Shown: positions 44,194 through 57,205, counted from the stretch's first letter. The stretch: DNA of 64,000 nucleotides from Ilex aquifolium (GCA_951799425.1 OX637393.1:24818744-24882743), one strand, 5' to 3'. A program made the numbers and translations. Notes: generated from the sequence alone by a model not told the origin.

Positions 44194-47100
44194 ATACTAC
44201 CACCAGTTCGCTTAAGACGCGGCTGTGTTATGGTTTATTATATAAACAAGTAACAATCATAACATCAAGGGAATAACTCAAGTATTCTTCATGAATGGCT
44301 TGTCCTTCTGGTTTGCTTGGGTTAATCAATTGAAGGGGATATAACCAGCTTTCCTAAGAAGTTGCTAAGTTATTATTTATACCACCAGCTAGCCTAAGAA
44401 GCTGCTGTGTTATGATTTATATACATCAGACCTGCCGATTGACTTACCAGTAACATGGGAGTTAATTGTTGTGAGGTAACATTTCCATTAACTTAAGCAA
44501 TACAAAGCATATGGATCCCTAAACTGAAGGGTATATTTTATATTCCTGTCATCACTCTGTTTTATTTACGCACTTTATTTAATTCGTCTTTATCAAGCTA
44601 AGCTCACATCACAAGCTATCAAACGATATTCTGCTTCAAACAACACCTTTAATATTTTTATTTTATTTTAAGTTTTAAATTACTAAACAACTCTCTGTGG
44701 GATCGATACTTGGACTTAAAACCGAGAAAACTACAATTTGACCACTTATACTTGGGTGTAAAATAATAATATAATTCAGACACACTAAAAAGTGCGAATC
44801 ACCTATCACACCATTGATTGCAAGTTTTAGAGTCTAGGTGATTAATGAGGAGAGAGAAGAGAAGAGGAGCTGGGTGTGCAGACAAGCTCTGCAACCCCTC
44901 TGTCCAGTCATCCCTCCTGCATCCCTACAGATGGAGGTCAGTTCTGAAGACTAGGGCACCTTTCCAGGGACGTTTTTGGAGGGAGAAGGATCTCCAGGAT
45001 AGCCATTGAGCCATGAGCCAGAGATAAACTGAGATAGAGAGAGAAAGTCTAGGGAAGATGATGAATAGTGTCTAGAGAGATAAACTTGAGATTTTTCTAT
45101 TTTCTTCATTACATTGTCTTGTAATTTGTTGTAAGAACTATTCAAGCTTCATTTAAGATCATTAATGTTGTTCTCCTTCAAGTGCATTGCTAGTTTAATG
45201 TTCTTTTAAGCTTTTACCATTAATGCAACAAAGTTCTTCATTTCTTAGCTGTAAAATGGGTTTTAAATGCATTCCCTTCTAGCTTATGTTTTCTTCCATT
45301 TATGTTTTCAAGAACTTTATCTCTTTAAAATGCATTATCATTACCTTATTGATTTCATTTCAAGCATGAGTAGCTAAACCTTCTAGTTGGCAAAACCAAG
45401 GGAACCTCCACTTGGGTATGCCATTTTCAACTCATTCTCCTCCCTTTTTCAGAGATCAATGGTTCGGTTTGACTGGGTTGAGGGTGGATAAATTGGTGAG
45501 TCTTTGATATTCCGTAGGCCTAGTCACGGTTTATGCTTAGATATTCACCCTTCTTATCCCTAGTTTCCCACAAATCAATCGTTCATTCATGCTCTATTTG
45601 AGGAGGGATTCAAGTTGAGATGGCATTCCTAGTGGAGTAACCTCTTGGGTTTGCCAACATTTGTTTCTCACTTCATTTTCATCAAAACACACTCACCAAA
45701 CAAATTTTCAACCACAAAGATTTTACACTTTCTTTACTCGAAATCACCTTCACCTTGGTTTACTTCCTTCCTCGTGGAAACGACCTTGGAATACCACCAA
45801 ATAAAACACGACCCACGAAAGTCTCCTTGCGCTTGGGGAGCACTTTTGTACACACATACACAATTTTTGTGCATTCACATTTCATATTTCCACCATCAAA
45901 TTTTCCTTTCTTGTTGCCCTTTCTTTTGACACTATCCCAAGGGAGAGTGACACTCCCCCTTATTCATACACTATACATTTCAAGGGATAGTTTTTAGAGG
46001 TTAGGAAACAACAAGGTTTTTGGCCAAGCAGTATGAATCCGTCATCTATGATCACATCAGATGACATTTACCAATCTAGGGTCTTTGTAGGGGTGGATGT
46101 TCATGGACTCACACCAAAGGTCACCCAACCTACATGGAATTTACGGAATTCCACCGAAGGTTCCATGTACACCTACACATTTCATAGGGCGAGTCAAAGG
46201 AGTGCGTATCCTAATCACCGGGCCTTGCACCCGAGGGATCTTCTAGCCCTTCTTGCTAACCCCAACCCTATTAACCATGCAAACCGTGAGACTCGGCCAA
46301 GTCTTCGACCCAGCTTACTCGAGCCCACCCGTCATCTACCAAGTGTGGTGTTGACAACAACCATGTACACACACCCACAAAATGCGATGTTCTTGTGCAC
46401 ATGCAATATGATGCCTCATTGCAACAGTGACACAATGTTCAATATGCTATGAATGACATATGAACTATTTCAACGCATTTCACATGTCTCATGGCAAATT
46501 ATATCATAAGCATATAATTCCCATAATTTTTCACAATGTCAATATATCAATATGTGCATATCAACATTTTATTTAGGAACAACACCCAAGCATGTTATCA
46601 CATAATCAAGTAATAACACATTTAATTCTCAAGGCAAAATGTAAACACATAAAATGCCCACAATTCACATAACTTAAGATCAAATTAGGTAAATCTCACA
46701 TACCCAATTCTAAAAATCACAACTAGCAATTTCTACTTATTTTCCATACCCATTTCACTAATTTTCATCACAATAGGTAAATGATATATAATTCTATCAA
46801 CCTACCCATTTCACAAAAACATTCTAGGCTTGGAATAAACCTAAATAAGAGGGAACCCTACCTCTTGAAGCGTAAAACGACGTTGAGAAGCTTCAAGAAC
46901 CCGATACAAGCTAGAATCTTCACTTCCCCAAAATCCTGTCCTTGGAATCTCGCCCAAACCTGACCTCCTTGGTATGATTTTGTAGCCCTTGGCGAGGAGA
47001 ACAAATTTTGTTCTTAGCCCGAGTGGATTTGAGCGAAGGGGTGGCGTAGATCGTAGATAGAAGGTGAATTTTCTCTCTTTTTTTCTTTCCTTTCCCTCTC

Positions 47101-47554
47101 TTCTCTTCTCACGTTAGAACCGACTGAACAAATGGGGCGAAAATCATATTTTCTCCCCTATAAATACCCTTTAATTGCTTGGTTCACAATGCGCCACACG
47201 GCCCTCTTTTCGCGGGTCCGTTTTCGCCCCGAAACGATTAAATTTCGCTCCGATTCAAGTTCAAAATATTTTTATTTTAACTTGCCTTCATTTATTTCCC
47301 AAACTTTAAAATTTTATAAAAAAATTCGTTTTTGGGTCACCGAGGCCCGACCGCCTCGTAAAACACGAAAAATTTGACTATCTCGGAATTCAACCAAATT
47401 TTACAGGGTAACTAGATTTCGCTAGATGAATCCAACGGTGAGGTCCGTTTCATCATTCGAGATCTAAAAAAATTCAAATTTGCAACCCGTACCGTAGTAG
47501 TAAATTACTGTTTTGCCCTTTTTCACAAAAGTTCAAATTTACCCGGGTCTTACA

Positions 47555-47567
47555 TTCTTCCCCCCTT
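47555..47567 (-). other. Polypurine tract of chromovirus F
   Basis: The minus strand AAGGGGGGAAGAA is immediately followed by the 3' LTR start TGTAAGACCC. Confidence 0.88.
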
Positions 47568-47641
47568 AAAAGAATTTCATCCCCGAAATTCACACATACA
47601 TGCACATACAAGGATATGCATATGCAACAGTGATAATACAC

Positions 47642-49180
47642 TTAAAAATGTAAACATGTACCTCCATCCTCGAACAAGAAAGGATAATTGGCACGTATGG
47701 TGTCCTCACGCTCCCATGTTGCCTCCTCCACTCCTCGGTGCTGCCATAACACCTTCACTAGCCTCACGGTCTTGCCTCGCAAAATCTGCTCCCGGCTATC
47801 CATGATGCGCACCGGTCCCTCCTCGAAGGTCCCATCCGCATCTACAATAAACTCACTCCAATCCACCACATGAGTCGGATCTGGAGTATATTTTCGGAGC
47901 ATGGAGACATGGAATACCGCGTGAACACTCGATAAATTTGGCAGTAACGCCAACTTGTAAGCCACAGTACCAACCCTCTCAAGTATGTCGAAGGGCTTGA
48001 TATACCTCGGCGATAACTTTTCCCGCTTGCCGAACTTGACCACTCCTCTCTTAGGCATCACCTTCAAGAAGACATGATCCCCAACCTCAAACTCCAGAGG
48101 TCACCGCCTTCTATCGGCGTAGCTCTTCTGCCGGTTCTGAGTCGTGAGAAGACGTTTCCGTATCAGGTCCACTTTCTTCGAGGTGTCTTTTACCAATTCC
48201 GGACCCGTAGAGGGTCATTCTCCAACCTCCGTCCAACAAACCGGAGAACAGCAAGGCCTCCCATAAAATGCCTCATAGGGTGCCATCTGTATGCTCGCAT
48301 GATAACTGTTGTTATAGGCGAACTCCACTAAGGGTAAATGTTCTTTCCAGCTACCCTTAAGATCTAGGATGCATGCCCGTAGCATGTCCTCTAATGTCTG
48401 GATGGTCCTTTCCGACTGACCGTCCGTCTGGGGATGAAAGGTTGTGCTCATCATCAATTGCGTCCCCAGGGCCCGTTGGAAACTCTCCCAAAAATGAGCC
48501 GTGAACCTGGGATCTCAATCCGATAATATAAATACGGGTACCCCATGCAACCGGACTATCTCCCGTATGTACAATCGACAGAATTCCTCCAGTGTGAAGG
48601 TCATCCACACTGCCAAAAAGTGTGCCGACTTCGTAAGCCGGTCCACTATCACCCACACCGCGTCATGTCCCTGCGATGTCTGTGGCAAGTGGGTCACAAA
48701 ATCCATCGTGACGTGCTCCCACTTCCACTCAGCCACCTCCAACGGCTAGAGCAGACCTGCTAGTCTCTGGTGCTCCGCCTTAACCTGTTGACACGTGAGG
48801 CATCGACTAACAAAGTCGCCAATCTACCTCTTCATCCCACTCCAATAATACTAGCGACGAAGATCATGATACATCTTCGTGCCACCTGGATACACAGCAA
48901 AACGGGAGCAATGGAACTCCCTGAGGATCTCCTCTCTCAGATCTGCCGATTAGGGAACCACAACTCTTCCCCTAAACCGAAGACTGTCATCCGAGTGAAT
49001 GGCCCAGCCCTCGTCACCGGTACCCATCTGCACTCGGTCCCTGATGGATGATAACTCTGGGTCCTGCCCCTGGGACTCAATCACCCTGCTCAGTAGAGAA
49101 GGTGTAGCCACCAAACTCCCTAAAACACCCTGAGTGTGACCCCGATAATGCAACCCAAATTGTCCCATGGTCTCAAGCAT
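47642..49180 (-). pseudogene. pol: Integrase with chromodomain of chromovirus F
   Basis: Minus-strand pieces give the zinc finger (EFHCSRFAVYPGG, where the second His is Tyr, and CLTCQQVK), the catalytic core with D in TMDFVTHLP, D in FILSD and E in QTDGQSERTIQT, the GPY-type region (VGDHVFLKVMPKRG, LRKYTPDPT) and a chromodomain ending VKVLWQHRGVEEATWERE. A TGA lies right after the second catalytic Asp (SD*DPRF, about 48517) and further stops at about 48790, 48830, 48940, 48210 and 48100. The chromodomain places this element among the chromoviruses; the overall sequence is Tekay/Del-like. Confidence 0.9.
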
Positions 49181-51060
49181 CCGCCATTCCCGGAAGCCAC
49201 ACTAGCTAAGACTCCCCGTGACTTCTGGTTAAGTGCATCAGCCACCATATTTGCCTTACCGGGATGGTAATGCAAAGTGAAGTCATAGTCCTCCAAATAC
49301 TCCATCCACCTACGGTGCCTCATGTTGAGGTCCCGTTGAGTGAAGATGTACTTCAGACTTTTGTGGTCCGAAAACACCTCAAATTGTTCACCATATAAGT
49401 AGTGGCACCAAGCCTTCAAGGCAAAGACTATGGCCCCCAACTCCATATCGTGCGTGGGGTAATTCTGTTCGTGGTTCTTTAATTGTCGAGAACCATAAGC
49501 CACCACCCTCCTGGACTGCATCAAAACACAACAAAGGCCATCTCTGGAGGCGTCACAATACACTGTGTACATTTGTCTCCTCTTCGGAACTATCAAAATA
49601 AGAGCTGAAGTAAGCCTCCTCTTTAACTCCTGGAATGCCTTCTCACACGAATCATTCCACTCAAACTTGACCTCTTTCCGGGTCAATCTCGTCATAAGTG
49701 CGGCTAGTCGGGAGAAGTCCTCGATGAACCTCCGGTAGTACCCTGTCAATCCCAAGAAACTACGTATCTCGAAGACTGACTTCGGCATATCCCAACTCAT
49801 AACTGCCTCAACCTTCTCTGGGTCAACCGATACACCCGAAGCCGACACCACGTGTCCCAAAAATTTCACCTCCGTAAGCCAAAATTCACACTTGCTGAAC
49901 TTGACATACAACTGGTGGTCCCTCAAGGTCTGAAGAACAATCCTTAAGTGACCGTCATGCTCCTCCTCAGACTTGGAGTAGATTAGGATGTCGTCAACAA
50001 ACACCACGACGAAATGATCTAAATAGCGTTGAAACACCCTATGCATGAGATCCATGAATGTCGCGGGGGCATTCGTCAATCCAAATGGCATCACTGTGAA
50101 CTCGAAATGCCCGTACCGCGTTCTGAACGCCGTCTTAGGGATATCAGCCTCCCTGATCCTCAACTGATGGTAGCCCGTGCGGAGATCTATCTTGGAGTAG
50201 ACCCGCGCTTCCCTCAGCTGATCAAACAAATCATCAATCATCGGCAAATGGTACCTATTCTTGATGGTGACCCGGTTCAAATACCGATAGTCTATACATA
50301 GTCGAAGAGTCTTATCTTTCTTCTTGGCAAACAATACCGGAGCGCCCCAAGGTGAAGTGCTCGGTCTGATAAAACCCTTGTCCAACAATTCTTGCAATTG
50401 GACCTTGAGTTCTTGCAACTCAGCAGGTGCCATTCTGTGCGGAGTCATAGAAATAGGAGAAGTACCGGGATGCAACTCAATGTTGAAGTCCACATCTCTA
50501 TGGGGAGGTAATCCCGATAGTTCGTCCGGAAAAACATCCTCATATTCATAGACAACCCGAGGTAGACCCAACTCCTGTCTCGCCTCGTCCTCCAGGGTAA
50601 GGCTTGCAAGCCAACCCATCAACTGCCAATGCCATCTAGAGTCGTACACGGCTTGTGGTAAGGCATCGTGTTTTTTCCCTTGGAATTTAAAACAAACACC
50701 ATCTGGTGTATAGGCAGTGACCCTCTTCCGATCACAATCAATGGCGACTCGGTGTGCCGCCAACCAATCCATCGCTAGGATGACATCGAACTCCGACATG
50801 TCCACGACTCTAAGGTCCATGGTGAGTAGAATCTCCGAGATCTCTAACTCACAACCCCGACATATCTGATCAACACACACCCTAGCTCCTAGGGGTGAAT
50901 TTACATACAATGGCTCTTCCAAGGTATCAACCTCTAAGCCCAAATCCCTTACACATGATGCAGAAATAAAGGAATGTGATGCACCAGAGTCAAATAATAC
51001 CCTAGCCCATAAGCGAGAGAGTAGGAATGTACCCTGACTGATCCACTGGCTCAGCCTGTG
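49120..51060 (-). pseudogene. pol: Protease-RT-RNase H of chromovirus F (long open part)
   Basis: This is the longest open frame of the window (about 640 codons of real pol sequence from 51040 to 49190). Protease: [54 protein letters not shown] and the catalytic FVDDILIYS. RNase [37 protein letters not shown] and NMVADALN. A frameshift near 51040 separates it from gag and another near 49190 from integrase. The sequence upstream of about 51040 in this frame is gag read in the wrong frame. Confidence 0.93.
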
Positions 51061-52225
51061 GTGTGATGGCGTAGACACGCCCCTGGGTCCCCGAAGTCCC
51101 GGCCTGCATACCCTGTCCTCGGCCTCGACCCATGCCCTGGCCTGATTGCGGAGTCCCCACTCGGAAAGTGGTAGGGGCCTGAGTAGTGCCCTGGAACTGA
51201 TACTGGCTTCCCTGGTCCATGGTGGGGTAGGGAGGAACAAAGTGTGTCTGTGGCTGCCCCATTGATGATTGGGACTGAGATGTCCCATAACTCTGGGATC
51301 CCTGCTTCTGAGGACAATCCCGCTTCACGTGACCCGGCTGATGGCAATAGAAACAAGTCTTCTGGTCTGCCTGGTAGGTCGTCCTGAAGTTTCTCCCGCC
51401 TTGGGAGGATTGACCTTGGCCTTGACCTTGATGGCTGCGGCCCTGTCCCTATTGTCCCTGTGGAGTAGAAGTCCTCTGCTTCTTCCCCGAACTAGAAGAA
51501 GAGGATTGACCCTCCTTCTTTTTGTCCTTAACACCTGCCTCCCGGATGCTTCGTGCATCCTCAACTTCTCTCTCAATGGCCATAGCTGTCTCGACTATCG
51601 AGTCCAAGTCTTGCACGCGGAGGCCCACAATCTTGCCTCGGATTGATAGTTTCAAACCATCCTCAAACCTTCTTACCTTGGCCATGTCGGGGGCCACGTA
51701 ATCATCGGCAAAGCAGGCTAATTCGGTGAACTTAGCCACATACTCCATCACCGTCATTGTCTCTTGCTTCAAGTCTAGGAATTCCCGTGCCTTTGCATGT
51801 CGAACGGCCGTTGGGAAGTATTTGCCCATGAAGTGCTCCGGAAACTCTCCCCATGACATGGTCTCTAAGTTCTTTGAGGCCGTCACCCAATCCCACCACA
51901 ACTGGGCTTCTCCCTCTAGCTGAAATGCAGCTAGTCTTATCTTAGTGGTGTCTTAGGTGATTTCCATTGCCCCTAAGATTTTATTGACTTGTCGGAACCA
52001 ATGGTCGGCCACCATCGAATCCGCCCCTCCCTTAAAAACTGGAGGTTTGTGCGCTTTAAACTGTTGGAGGTTACTCGTGCCTCCTTGGTTTGCATTGGCG
52101 CTAGCTTGTGCAACAGTAGCCGCCATCATGCCCATGGTTTCAATAAAAGCTTGTTGGTCGAAGGCCGGGGGTGGTTGATTATTGTTCCGTCCACCGCCTC
52201 GGCGTCCTCTTCTTCCACTTGCCAT
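51040..52225 (-). pseudogene. gag: gag of chromovirus F
   Basis: The start at 52225 gives MASGRRGRRGGG. The capsid region spans a TAA (about 51953) and continues through FQLEGEAQLWWDWV, FPEHFMGKYFP and EYVAKFTELACFADDY (retrotrans_gag domain). A TAG lies at about 51449. The zinc knuckle [14 protein letters not shown] lies at about 51313-51354. A Gly/Arg/Gln-rich end follows, then a frameshift into pol. Both stops can be explained by C to T change in Gln codons. Confidence 0.9.
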
Positions 52226-52566
52226 CTACACACATGTCAAGTAGCAATGGTACACTAACTTAGTATCCCGAGTTAGGGATCAAAGTTGAAACGTTTAGAA
52301 TTCTCTCATTGTCTCACTAGTAGAGCGTGTGCCACCACTAGTAGACATCTACACTTTGAACTATCCCGTTCATTCACCTTCCCACTCCGAAGGTTATGTT
52401 CTCTAACCCTAGTATGTCCATTTCTATACACATTTTACCATGCATATAATTAACACAACACATATCACATAACATGTAGCAATTTAAGTACATAACATGT
52501 AATGCACAATGAATACAATGGTCTAGACCCATGCCCCATCAAGCTCTAGGTAAATCGTATACCTAA

Positions 52567-52578
52567 GCTCTGATACCA
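52567..52578 (-). other. Initiator tRNA-Met primer site, element F
   Basis: The minus strand TGGTATCAGAGC lies 3 bp from the LTR end at 52582. This is the standard plant chromovirus primer site. Confidence 0.93.
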
Positions 52579-54902
52579 AGCTGTGACGCCCCTAAAACCG
52601 GGGGTCATTTATAAGTCTGTTGATCAACCATCAACCCGCGGAAATACCCGTGGATGCCGGTTAACCCGACACCGCGGCATCACATTCCCTTTACTGGGAT
52701 TTAAAAAAAATATAAGGTGTATATGTTTTTGATTGATTGACCCATCCGAGGTCCAATACACCACCATTGGTACTCTATTATTATCCATTTATAACATTGG
52801 AAGGAAGGAATACATAGCCCAAAACTTGGCAAAACAGTTTGAAATTTTCTAATTTTTGGAAAGCGTACCGGTACGCTGTGCTTACTGGACCACTCCGTAC
52901 CGGTACGTCGTGCCCAGTTTTGCCTGTTTCACCTATTTTTCATTTCCAACACATATCATTTCCATCCAACTCATGTATAATGGAGATGTTCATATTACAC
53001 AAGGTCCATACCAACTCTATTACATACATTTATATGAATTCACATACCAAAACTAAGTTTTCATAATAATTTTACAAAAAACTCAAAATAAAGCCACATT
53101 CCGGCTTTCTTATTCTTCATCCACGGGGCTCGAACTGGGATCCATCCACCGGCGTATATCCCGCACCCGAAATATTTTTCCCGTATAGGGTGAGCCACGC
53201 TCAATAGAGTATCTCCTAAAGAGGTTACTTCTCAACCTAGATGCATATGAAATGTTCACATGCCAAAAATCAACAACTCATAACATTCCAATTTAGAATA
53301 TGCATTCCATGTTGGAATCTACCATGTCATGCCATGAAATGAGATGAGACTCACTCACGCACATCATCCCGAGCTCTTCCCAGCTCCTCAACACATGCAA
53401 GTGTCAATGTGTATGAATCCGTCATCTATGATCACATCAGATGACATTTACCAATCTAGGGTCTTTGTAGGGGTGGATGTTCATGGACTCACACCAAAGG
53501 TCACCCAACCTACACGAAATTTACGGGCTTCCACCGAAGGTTCCGCGTACACCTACACACTTCATAGGCCGAGCCAAAGGAGTGCGTATCCTAATCACCG
53601 GGCCTTGCACCCAAGGGATCTTCTAGCCCTTCTTGCTAACCTCAACCTTATTAACCATGCAAACCGTGAGACTCGGCCAGGTCTTCGACCCAGCTTACTC
53701 GAGCCCACCCGTCATCCACCAAGTATGGTGTTGACAACAACTGTGCACACACACCCACAAAATGTGATGTTTCCGTGCACATGCAATATGATGCCTCATT
53801 GCAACAGTGACACAATGTTCAATATGCTATGAATGACATATGAACTATTTCAACGCATTTCACATGTCTCATGGCAAATTATATCATAAGCATATAATTC
53901 CCATAATTTTTCACAATGTCAATATATCAATATGTGCATATCAACATTTTATCTAGGAACAACACCCAAGCATGTTATCACATAATCAAGTAATAACACA
54001 TTTAATTCTCAAGGCATAATGTAAACACATAAAATGCCCACAATTCACATAACTCAAGATCAAATTAGGTAAATCTCACATACCCAATTCTAAAAATCAC
54101 AACTAGCAATTTCTACTTATTTTTCACACTCATTTCACTAATTTTCATCACAATAGGTAAATGATATATAATTCTATCAACCTACCCATTTCACAAAAAT
54201 ATTCTAGGCTTGGAATAAACCTAAATAGAAGGGAACCCTACCTCTTGAAGCGTAAAACGACGTTGAGAAGCTTCAAGAACCCGATACAAGCTAGAATCTT
54301 CACTTCCCCAAAATCCCGTCCTTGGAATCTCGCCCAAACCTGACCTCCTTGGTATGATTTTGTAGCCCTTGGCGAAGAGAACTAATTTTGTTCTTGGCCC
54401 GAGTGGATTTGAGCGACGGGGTGGCGTAGATCGTAGATAGAAGGTGAATTTTCTCTCTTTTTTTCTTTCCTTTCCCTCTCTTCTCTTCTCACGTTAGAAC
54501 CGGCTGAAAAAATGGGGAGAAAATCATATTTTCTCCCCTATAAATACCCTTTAATTGCTTGGTTCATAATGCGCCACACAGCCCTCTTTTCGCGGGTCCG
54601 TTTTCGCCCTGAAACGATTAAATTTCGCTCTGATTCAAGTTCAAAATATTTTTATTTTAACTTGCCTTCATTTATTTCCCAAACTTTAAAACTTTATAAA
54701 AAAATTCGTTTTTGGATCACCCGAGGCCCGACCGCTTCATAAAACCCGAAAAATCCGACTATCTCGGAATTCAACCAAATTTTACAGGGTAACTAGATTT
54801 CGCGAGATGAATCCAACGGTGAGGTCCGTTTCGTCATCCGAGCTCTAGAAAAATTCAGATTTGTAACCCGTACCGTAGTGACAAATTACCGTTTTGCCCT
54901 TT

Positions 54903-57089
54903 TGTAACACCCCGCATTTTCGTTTATATATGTATATAGATGTATATTAAATAATGGTTGTAAAAAATGTGGAGATGTGTAAGGATGTAAGAATAAATTA
55001 TATAGATTGTAATAGTAGGAGAACGCTAGAGATAAATATGGATTGGGAAGTTGGAGTTTCCAAGACGATTAAACTTGGAAAGGGTGACTAGATGAATTTC
55101 TAAATATTTTTAGGACAAAATAAGGTGTCCATTGAATCCGGAAGGTCGAACAGCCTTGGGAGAGGTAATATGAGGTGTATTGGAAGCTAGGAAGTATTCC
55201 GGAGTGAAAACACACTTAGAGAAAATTTGGGTAAAAAAGAGTTGGGACACCTTCTAGTATTTTGGTCATAACTTTTTACCCTTATATCCAATTGATCTGA
55301 AATTTTTACAGTAGATAGTAGACATCTAGGGCTACAAAAGTGTATCTCATGAAAATTTTCCAATTCGACCTCTAAATGGGTCAAAATCGCGCTGGAAGTT
55401 GGAACAAAAATCTGGCAGTCCAACCGTACCGGTACGCCGAACTCCAGTAGCCAAACCGTACCGGTACGCGTACCGGTACGCCCGAAGCTTGGCACCGAAA
55501 AAGTCAGGATTTTGGTGTTTTAAAACACCCTTTTAAGCCTCATTTGACCCATTCTTCCATCCCACTCTCACCCCCAAACATCTTAGAGCCCTAAGAAAAG
55601 AATAAAGAAGGAGAAAACACAAGATCAAAAGGGGAAAACAAAGGATTTAAGAGTGATTCAAGATCAAACCCTAGATCTTCAAGAACAAAAAAAAAGGTAG
55701 GGGTTTTCTCTCACTCTCTTACATTGAGGCTAGGGTATTTATATATGTATGTTTTGGCTATCAATGGTATTTATATGCTATGGAATCATCCTCTCTTAGG
55801 CTTTTTGGTAAAGATTACATGTTTTGAACAATGTTAGGGTTAAATACCCATGAAATCTCTTTTTATGTTTTAAAACCCTAGGTTGTGGAGAGTGATGTAT
55901 TTCTTCTTAAATGCTTTCTCTATTATGAACTTTGAAAAATCGTAGTTGTTTGTGTTGGGTAGCAAAATAATGTTATTGTGATCTCATGTATTTTCTTGGT
56001 TAGCCATTATAAAATGTCACATGCTTAATTTGGGGGTTTTGGATAAATGATTGTAATTTGAGATAAATATTGGAATTGTATGCTTGGTTGGGTTGTTTGT
56101 GATGCACATGAGTGAGAGGTTCCTTGTAAGGATGCTCACCCCTTCCCAAGAGGTTCCTTGTAAGGATGCTTGGGAAACAATGTAGTGATTGGTGGGAGGT
56201 TTCTTGTAAGAATGCTCATCCATTCTCAAGAGGTTCCTTGCAAGGATGCTTGAGAATCAATGAATGGGGGCGGAGGTTGCTCTTAAGTATGCCACCTACC
56301 GGAAGAATGGGGGTGGACGTTGCTCTTAAGTATGCCACCTACCGAAAGAATGGGGGTGGAGGTTGCCTTAAAGTATGCCACCTACCGAAAGAACGGGTTC
56401 TCAAGAGGTTCCTTTTAAGGATGCTTGAGAATCAGAGATGATCTAAAGGGGGGTGGAGGTTACCTTAAAGTATGCCACCTACCTAAAGAATTGTTTGGGA
56501 TTGTTTATGGCCATTAATGATTATCTTTATGTGGTGCTTGTTTATTCCTTAAGTAATGTTTATACATAAACTTGAGATCCTTTTTAAATGTCACTGCTTT
56601 CGTTCAAATTATGTATCTATGTTTTGTTAAAAATGAGACCGACCGTTGTAAATGCTTTTCTAAACCTTGTATGGGTTTGAGAGAATTGTTCTACAGAGCT
56701 TTGTGCTCACCCCCTACCGCTAACATTTTTCAGACTAACCGCTTGAGGAGGACGTAAGGGTCGAGGAGCCCGCTACTTGGGAGACTCCACTTGACGGGAG
56801 TGTGGATCCCGAGGTGGACGCATAGAGCGACCTCCTTTCCTTTTGTACTAAACTAGGACATTCTTCTGGAACATTGTGTAGTCTAGCTTCTTTTGTTTAT
56901 TCCGCTGTGCTACTTTAATTCATTTGGAGATGTAAATGTCATAGCTTGGCTTATTCATTTGGGATGATATTGTAAATTTTATGGATGATGAATGGAGAAT
57001 TTTCTCATTGATGAAATTATATTAGTGCTCTCATGTTGTGAATGGTCTTAGAATGTAATGTCGTCCAGGGTGTGTTTTGGGGCGTTACA
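54903..57089 (+). mobile_element. Solo LTR inside the 5' LTR of F
   Basis: It is 2187 bp, with ends TGTAACACCCCGC and GGGGCGTTACA and the perfect duplication CCTTT (54898-54902, 57090-57094). It is of the same family as 26085-28718 (shared block around 55200-55420 and 28215-28440, opposite strands). GTACCGGTAC palindromes lie at 55424-55482. Confidence 0.94.
56100..56490 (+). repeat. Minisatellite arrays in the solo LTR
   Basis: There are two interleaved units. One is about 44 bp with GGTTGCTCTTAAGTATGCCACCTACC (shown in pieces at 56265, 56309, 56352 and again at 56455). The other has GAGGTTCCTTGTAAGGATGCT (about 56122, 56150, 56199, 56230, 56405). Both are GT-rich on this strand. Confidence 0.85.
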
Positions 57090-57127
57090 CCTTTTTCATA
57101 AAAGTTCAAATTTACCCGGGTCTTACA

Positions 57128-57205
57128 GATCTGCATAGCATCATCATATAAATCGGTGTCGTTCATAAGCAAATCAGTGAAAGAACCGTCAAATTGAGAA
57201 TCCAT
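57128..57205 (-). pseudogene. PIF ORF1, first part of exon 1
   Basis: The ATG at 57205 gives MDSQFDGSFTDLL and runs to MQI at the retrotransposon boundary. The frame resumes at 41502 as NPTVLAPVQNE when one copy of the GATCT duplication is counted. The retrotransposon therefore inserted into a then continuous reading frame. Confidence 0.88.

Larger units (their letters stand above)
42925..44801 (+). mobile_element. Solo LTR, family 1 (same as copy B)
   Basis: It is 1877 bp, starts TGATTAACCC and ends GTGCGAATCA, with the perfect duplication CCTAT (42920-42924, 44802-44806). Palindrome-like CTTCTGGAAG and CTCCGGACG (43248-43285) precede the TATA box TATAAATAG (43370-43378). It contains two tandem copies of a 148 bp unit (43925-44072 and 44073 to about 44193) and AT microsatellites. 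This is the deepest level of the right nest. Confidence 0.95.
42385..46030 (+). mobile_element. Solo LTR, family 2, split by a family 1 solo LTR
   Basis: It starts TGATTAGC and ends GGCCAAGCA, with the perfect duplication GTATG (42380-42384 and 46031-46035). The other LTR of F at 53408-53416 shows the empty site (gtgtatgaatcc). Without its insert it is about 1.76 kb. Palindromes of the GTACCGGTAC type fill 42632-42815, including three head-to-tail copies of CGTACCGGTACG (42632-42667). Confidence 0.95.
41508..47554 (-). mobile_element. 3' LTR of chromovirus F, split by a solo LTR
   Basis: Without the insert at 42385-46030 it is about 2.4 kb. GTACCGGTAC palindromes with spacers CCTACTGGACCAC lie at 41796-41873, about 300 bp from the sense-strand 3' end of the LTR. 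Confidence 0.92.
41508..57127 (-). mobile_element. Chromovirus F (Tekay/Del type), two LTRs, TSD GATCT
   Basis: The 15,620 bp insertion is bounded by TGTAACGCCCC (41508) and GGGTCTTACA (57127) with the perfect duplication GATCT (41503-41507, 57128-57132). Order on the minus strand: 5' LTR, Met primer site, gag, protease, RT, RNase H, integrase, chromodomain, polypurine tract, 3' LTR. Without its three nested solo LTRs it is about 9.8 kb. Over 46441-46800 against 53821-54180 I count 6 differences in 360 bases between the LTRs (about 1.7 %), so the insertion is fairly young. Confidence 0.93.
52582..57127 (-). mobile_element. 5' LTR of chromovirus F, split by a solo LTR
   Basis: Plus-strand ends TGTGACGCCCC and GGGTCTTACA; about 2.35 kb without the insert at 54903-57089. 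A TATA-like TATTTATAG lies on the minus strand at about 54539-54547. GTACCGGTAC palindromes lie at 52863-52912, two where the 3' LTR has three. Confidence 0.92.

Noticed and set aside
42385..46030. A complete small retrotransposon with two unequal ends
   Set aside because: The two ends form one LTR (about 1.76 kb) when the inner 42925-44801 LTR with its CCTAT duplication is removed. There is no internal coding region.
49120..51288. A 722-residue protein starting at 51288
   Set aside because: Real pol sequence begins only near 51040; the first part is gag read in the wrong frame, and the last about 20 residues follow another frameshift.
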